Positions 58,683-64,000 of a stretch of DNA of 64,000 nt are shown piece after piece (within the stretch, counting starts at the first letter, position 1; each line of letters opens with the position of its first letter). The translations under genes and the position numbers were made by a program. Origin of the DNA: Podospora pseudoanserina (Eukaryota; Ascomycota; Sordariomycetes; Sordariales; Podosporaceae). Where the stretch lies: assembly GCF_035222485.1 (NCBI RefSeq), contig NC_085925.1:3348001-3412000 (forward strand), read 5' to 3'. The notes under the pieces are model-generated. The model had not been told where the DNA came from and made no database searches. It saw only the letters and a list, made by a program, of their open reading frames with translations.

Positions 58683-60437
58683 CTTCACGCTGTGAAACAG
58701 AGAGCAAAACAAAGGCACTTTTGGGATAAGTGAACATCAGCTGTGAGGTGTAAAAGGGCGTGTCTCGTTTCTTTATTTACCTGCAAATAAGAAATTATCG
58801 TTGCAATGGCTAATCCGGTCCCGTCGGTCCATCTTCAGCAACATACCTGCCTTGACTGATCCACTTATTCTCAGATGTGTATGCAGATCAGTTTCGAGGT
58901 ATGGAGTTTATGTAGATGGGTAAGCTACTCTAACTTCGAGAAGCCCCCACGCAGCTCACCAAGTCGTGGTGATCGGATCAGTCCCACAAAAAGCCCTCTT
59001 GTCGTTTCATCCGAACCAGCAAACAAGAAGAGATCTGAAAAAGAAAAATGGAGATCATCTTGGCTACCGGAACATTTCTTCCGACTTTTGTAGATTAGAT
59101 GCTCTTCAACTGTACGGTTCGTTGCTGTTAGATGTCATGATAGGGCATGCGAAGTGTCCGCACTCCTAGCGTCGTTGAAGACGTATGCTCTTGTATCACA
59201 AACTCCGGTCCTTCTACCCATGGTTCTCAGCTGCTACGCCGCAATCCTTCCCGGCAACCCAAAGCCCGGAGATGGCATCTGAGGCGCCTGTGCAAGCGAT
59301 GGATGGCAGCAAAAAAGACAGTGATCGACATATTCCGATAAGATGTCGTATATCAAAGCTTATCACTGACTTGACGTGTACGATGCAACGTTCGTGCCAT
59401 TTTGTCGGGTTTGGACCCATCAAGTGAAGCACAAGTCAGGTCCCCACTTGGTGGCGACCCCTATTACCCCTGAATGGTGAGGATCAGCTTGCCAAGACCT
59501 CAGGGGCGCGAAACCACATTTGGAAGTTTGAGTGCCAAGTCCAGGTTGGACTGCCGGTGTACAATCGAGACACTGTCTGGTGAACCCTAGACGGTATGCT
59601 GGTGTGAAGTGGATGCATTCGGAGCTTGTGCCAATGAAAAGTTTCTGAGAGTTGTCTTGTTATAATGTGTTTGCTGCCCAACATGGACCCACAAGCGCAA
59701 GCGCAACTTCGAGACTACCATTTACCCAACAATGCATTATAAGCTAGCCAAGAGATAGCAATGGGGGAAAACGGGGCAAGCTCTCACTCTGAATTTTGCC
59801 TGATGGTAAGTTCTGCTTAAATCACGGACAGAGGTATTATGAATCCACGTCGAGCATAGAGTCACTCTGTGGGCCAGCACACTGATACAGTTTGTCTTCC
59901 TTCACTCACTGTGGTTGAGCAGAATTTCCTGATGGTGATGCAACAGCCCAACGGCCGCCTTGGACTTGGCTGCATGTTGGTAATTGGTCATGCTAAAAGG
60001 GCCCAAATGGGCCCATTCCACTTCGCACAGGCGTTCCATTCTGGTATTCGAGAACAGGAAGAATTTTGCGACGGAATTTAATGATGCTAGCTCTAGGTAT
60101 GCTAATAGCCAAGGCCAAATGATGCCCGACGGCCTTGGGATTCTGATGGGTGTTGATTCGCTGGCTGGCTCTCCCAAGATGTCGGACTCGAGATATCAAA
60201 CAAGTAAATAAGCAATGTCAGTCCGCCTTAGTTCAACTTGTTTTTCATAGGCTGTTTGAGTGAGCAGGCGACTTTCGACAGTTTTGTTTTAAATACTGTT
60301 TATAGTGATCGACCGGACAGCAGTTAGAATCAGTTCATAATACGTTGCTCCTTCAAAGACTTTACCACGGTAGGCTGATATCACTGAAGGGATGAAATCT
60401 TGTGATTGGCTGACCTACTGGCATGCTAGATATCACC
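58683..60437. other. Gene-poor region
   Basis: About 1.75 kb with no supported gene. Open frames are all under 92 codons. ATTACCCCTGA at 59463-59473 is the reverse of the TCAGGGGTAAT motif seen elsewhere. It marks the shift from ordinary genes to the decayed accessory region on the right. Confidence 0.5.
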
Positions 60438-61830
60438 ATGCCTCACTCGACAACCCACCAACAGCCATTCATCATGGTCCCGACCCGCCAATATTATCAA
60501 AGCCCGGATACATTCCTCTTGAACAACATTGTCGACATCAACAAGCTCCTGAAGACCGCTGTCTCATCCAGCCTCAAAGCTGTCCCAGCTGTAGGTTCGC
60601 TGCTGGGGAGCGTCGTCAGCGCACTCTGGCCAGAGAAAAGCCAGCCCACCCTGCAGTGGGACAGAATCGAGAAGGATGTGCGCAGGGTCGTTGAGGGCCT
60701 TCTGGACAAGGACAAGGCCAACACTCTCCGGCAAAAGATTGACTCCCTCCATGACTTGATCGACGGGTACAACAAAACCGCTTATGGCGGACGACAGAAA
60801 GGCGAGAAGCTCACCTTCCTCCTTGGCTGGTTCACCGTCACCCGGCGCGAGTTCACCGAGAACGGCACACCTTGGCTGACGTTGCAATATTTTGTTCCTC
60901 TGGCCACGCTCCATCTCACGCTACTCCGCGAACAACTGCTACGCTGGGACAAGCTTTACCCCGACGACACAATGGATGAGGTGCGGCTCCGCCGGGAACT
61001 CCAAGATGCGATCACCATCTATACCACCGCTGCCGAGCAGATCCGCGACAAGTGCTTGAAGTGGCGTATGGATGAGCGTATCATCGTGACAGAAGATGAA
61101 GCTTATGACTGGTGTTTGGTTGGTCGTCAATGGCGCAAGTTTGTTCGCGACCTCGAAACCCAGTTCTCCCAGACGATCTCATGGGGCCCTGAGATCGGTC
61201 CAAGCAGAGGGTACCGTATTGAAGAGGAGGTGAACAGATACGTGCAGGATTTGCGCGACACGGCTGGTGCTGTCTACCGACAACAGATTGATGACATCCT
61301 CGCGCCTTCACTTCAGTGGCCACAGTTTGATAAGGTGGGCACGTATGACCCAGTGAGGCGGGTCATCATGGCTGGCACAACGGGACCCATGTGTGCCGGT
61401 ATCTCTTCCGGAATGTGGCACTTCAACGACCGGGAGTTTGCAAGGGAGCATGGGCCCATCACCAAGGTAGTTGTCCATGCCTGGGATCGCGTTGATGGCT
61501 TCGAGGTCTGGTATGGCGGTGTCAGTAGCGGTCTCCGCGGCAGGCGCGGTGGCTCGCAGAGGGAGTTGGAAGTTGGAGACTCGGGAGTCAATTGTTTGCG
61601 TGACAGGTCACGCCGGGCAGTGGCTAGACTCGGTCAGTTTCTTTGTGAGCCCCAACAAGCATATCAACGGTGGGAATGGTACGGATAATTTCCGTATAGG
61701 TTTCGCAGAGGATTGCCCTTCAAACGAAACGGACACACTCCGCTTGGATTATGTCTATGGCTGGTCCAACAGCGGGAGCGGTTTTATCGAGGGTTTTGGC
61801 GCTGTCTTCTGCCGGGTGGAGATCATGTAA
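60438..61830 (+). pseudogene. Fossil of a Cry-type delta-endotoxin-N / jacalin-like gene
   Basis: The left two thirds resemble the N-terminal helical bundle of Cry-type delta-endotoxins, known also from some fungal genomes: a hydrophobic AVPAVGSLLGSVVSALW helix followed by amphipathic helices. The right third resembles a jacalin-like lectin domain (for example HGPITKVVVHAW). The element looks broken, with about one break, and its sequence is otherwise little worn, suggesting fairly recent loss. The family call rests on pattern recognition only. Confidence 0.55.
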
Positions 61831-62127
61831 ATAGAGGCGCCAGGTGCTCAAGCTTCCATGTCTTGATTGGTGTCAGAAGAAGATATGACTCAAGCGTGTT
61901 TGTCAATAATTACTGGGCTCTCTGGTTCTGATATCTACCTAGTGTGGAGTCCCATGTAAATGCAGCAAATAGTCACTATCAAGCATGGGTAGGTAGTAGG
62001 GTTGTTGCCTTGCTAAATTCTTCCATATGAACATGTAGTCAGCCCCTCAATGCACTTCAGTTTGAAGGACATCACCGGGCAAGCAACCCAACTGATTCTT
62101 TCAACTCAGAGAGCCAAGTCTCCAATC

Positions 62128-63430
62128 ATGCCAGTGACCCACAACCTCCAGAACTTTCAAGGTCGCTTGGACTTTATCCACGACTTGCTGCCGAGATTCA
62201 GCTTCAGCGTAAGTATACTCCACCGGTCTCTCACACATGAGTGGCCCTCAAGCTGGCATCGCTTCTACATCACAGAGCAGTGTGGAGGTGAAACCTGTTC
62301 ACTAAGACCCCGTGTTCCCATTCAAGTACAAGAGCTTCGTTTATCTCATCTCCCTGGCATCAGCCCTTGAATCTGATTACTACCTGCATGGAGAAAATGG
62401 GCCTTTGCAACCCGGTTGCGTTGCCATCCCGAAAGGTACCAAGGAACTGATTCTGCGCCTCACCAACCTAGAAACTGAAGGCATGAGCCGAACAGGCCGT
62501 GTTGAGAACAAGTCGCCATGACGAAGCTAGCTTCGTCGGCTCTCAGCTCTTACCAACCCAGCATTGTGCCACACATTTATACCTGGGGAGGCACATCCGG
62601 AGGCTCAGCTCAGCGATGGAATCTCCAAGAGCACTGTCAGGATATGAAGTGTTCCATCCATTCGGGGAGCTGGATGCTCACCAGAAGAGACATTTGTTTA
62701 GTGGAATGACCAAGATTCTGAAAAGGATTCAAGACTTTGAGCTCCTTCCAAGCATCAAGAGCTTCGGGGACGTGACCTTTGACGAACCTGGCGAGATCGT
62801 TAGCGCAGCCACTTCTCTTGGTTACCTTGCTCCATGGCAAACGTATGCAGAGTATTTCCAAAACCAACTGGAAGTTGCTTTAAAGTCACCAGATGCCAAT
62901 GAGTACATCAAACAATGGCACGCCGATAGTCTTCGCCAACAAATTGAGGAGTTTTTTAGCGAACGGGGGTGTTGCGTCTCAATTCAAATCCCTGGCCTCA
63001 GCAGCAGAGAAGGTCATTGTTCACGGCACTTTGAGTACGTCCTACTCCGGTTCTTTCTGAATTCAAAGAGTTGATACCCATCTGCTAATATTGTCATCTC
63101 GCATAGGCACTATCGATCTTTTGTTTGATCCTCAATCTGGCCGTATAACTGCCCTTCTCGACTATGACCTGCATTTCTCACCCCACGCTTGGATTCCTCA
63201 GGTCATTTTACTCTCCACACGAGGGATTTCCAGAATTTCCAACGTGGACCGACGACACAAGCAGTAAGCAGTGGTTGCTACGAAAAGCAAAACTTGAGGG
63301 TTTCCCCCATCTCCTGCCAGCCACAACTGATGATGGTGTCCACTAGGAAGATGCAAAGGCCTGGGAAGACGCTCTTGAGATGGAAACTGTGAAGAGGCCG
63401 AGCAACATACAGGGATTTGACGAGGTTTCT
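62128..63430 (+). pseudogene. Decayed aminoglycoside-phosphotransferase-family kinase gene
   Basis: Fragments in all three plus frames line up, in order, with the common fungal APH-like kinase family (small-molecule or protein kinases of unknown substrate). Recognisable pieces are an N-lobe segment FKYKSFVYLISLASAL with LILRLTNLETEGMSRTGRVEN, then SSYQPSIVPHIYTWGG, a hinge WNLQEH, an alpha-helical stretch MTKILKRIQDFELLPSIKSFGDVTFDEPG shown in two parts here, an HGTL remnant of the catalytic HxDxxxxN, and FDPQSGRITALLDYD. At least four frame changes and one TAG where the family has Trp separate these pieces; introns cannot explain them. A plausible intron (about 63038-63104) is still visible. 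Not expected to make a working kinase. Confidence 0.72.
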
Positions 63431-63696
63431 ATGGTAGGTACCCTGCTTTCCTCTATTCTACCGTCTAAAGTTGCGAGCGATGATCTGCAGCGTTTAACCC
63501 CCTCGAAGGAATATCTTTCAAGATCAGGGATAAAGCTCAGAAGCTCATCCCTAAACTATTGGCGCAGCTCCAATGTTAGACGCAAACGGGAAAAGACGAC
63601 ATTGGATGTAAAGTACACTAAAGTTAGTAGGAAGTTTGCTTTGCGGTTAGGCTCTCTATCTAGATATTGTGCTTATAGTAAGAGATGAGATTATCC
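63431..63696. other. Short intergenic stretch
   Basis: About 270 bases between the kinase pseudogene and the right-edge gene; AT-rich at the right end, consistent with a 3' UTR of the minus-strand gene. Confidence 0.4.
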
Positions 63697-64000
63697 TCAT
63701 AAAGAAAAGAAGCTAGCTGCCATGACCACCAAAGGCAGTTTGCACAAGTCCCTGGTCGAAACTCCAAGCCCCATGGCCGCATTAATGAACGGGTTACCCA
63801 GATCTTCCTCGCCATTTCCGTTGCCATTCTGTCCCTCACCCCCATCGTCGTCCCCATTGCCGCTCCCATCCTGAACAGGCTCATCAGCCACCCCCCCGTC
63901 AATAACTTCAGCCTTCAGGCAGGTCACTTCTGCCCACGGACCTTCAGAGGCCCCTTTTATGGCGTTTTCCTCAGCATACTCTCCATTCAAACCCCAGATA
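63697..64000 (-). CDS. C-terminal end of a probable GPI-anchored secreted protein (partial, runs off right edge)
   Basis: The frame is open from the window edge to the stop at 63697. It shows a short ordered part (LNGEYAEENAIKGASEGPW, then one Cys), a Gly/Asn/Asp-rich linker, and a C-terminal hydrophobic tail (LPLVVMAASFFSL) preceded by small residues, the layout of a GPI-anchor signal. The enzyme or adhesin domain must lie to the right of the window. I cannot name the family. Confidence 0.5.
   Translation of the reverse strand, partial: IWGLNGEYAEENAIKGASEGPWAEVTCLKAEVIDGGVADEPVQDGSGNGDDDGGEGQNGNGNGEEDLGNPFINAAMGLGVSTRDLCKLPLVVMAASFFSL

Overview
The window is nuclear DNA of a filamentous ascomycete, most likely a sordariomycete and possibly Sordariales. 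Genes are split by many short introns (about 50-80 nt) with GTANGT donors, CTAAC-type branch sites and YAG acceptors. Gene content is typical of Pezizomycotina: Pth11-like receptor, HET-domain protein, KTR mannosyltransferase, Pkc1, Mdm33/She9. No tRNA, rRNA, CRISPR or intact transposon was seen. I rebuilt exon joins by eye, requiring phase agreement and family continuity; the reconstructed lengths follow from those joins.

From 1 to 24 kb the region is mostly conserved housekeeping. It holds a Pth11-like receptor (-), the RNA polymerase III subunit Rpc37 (+), the decapping factor Pat1 (-), a KTR mannosyltransferase (+), mitochondrial ribosomal protein S12 (-), a short/branched-chain acyl-CoA dehydrogenase (+), protein kinase C (+), the mitochondrial morphology protein She9/Mdm33 (-) and a THN-reductase-like SDR (+).

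From 25 to 30 kb lies a self/non-self-flavoured pair: a degenerate kinase-like protein whose frame continues past an in-frame stop, then an intact HET-domain protein. From 30 to 44 kb there is peroxisomal D-amino-acid oxidase (ends SKL), the ER mannosyltransferase Alg3, EIF1AD, a HAD phosphatase, an MFS transporter, a small unknown protein, an L-amino-acid-oxidase-like flavoprotein and a membrane kelch protein.

From 44 to 59 kb is the most interesting block: a large membrane protein, a cytochrome P450 diverging from a ten-exon SAM methyltransferase, a LpxA-type UDP-GlcNAc acyltransferase (a bacterial lipid A family) whose predicted C-terminus AKL resembles a peroxisomal signal, two unknown proteins and a DHA2-type MFS exporter. 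It could be a small tailoring/export cluster without a backbone synthase, but that is inference.

From 60 to 64 kb is a decaying accessory region: a fossil of a Cry-type endotoxin/jacalin-like gene, a many-times-frameshifted APH-family kinase pseudogene, and the C-terminal end of a probable GPI-anchored protein running off the right edge.
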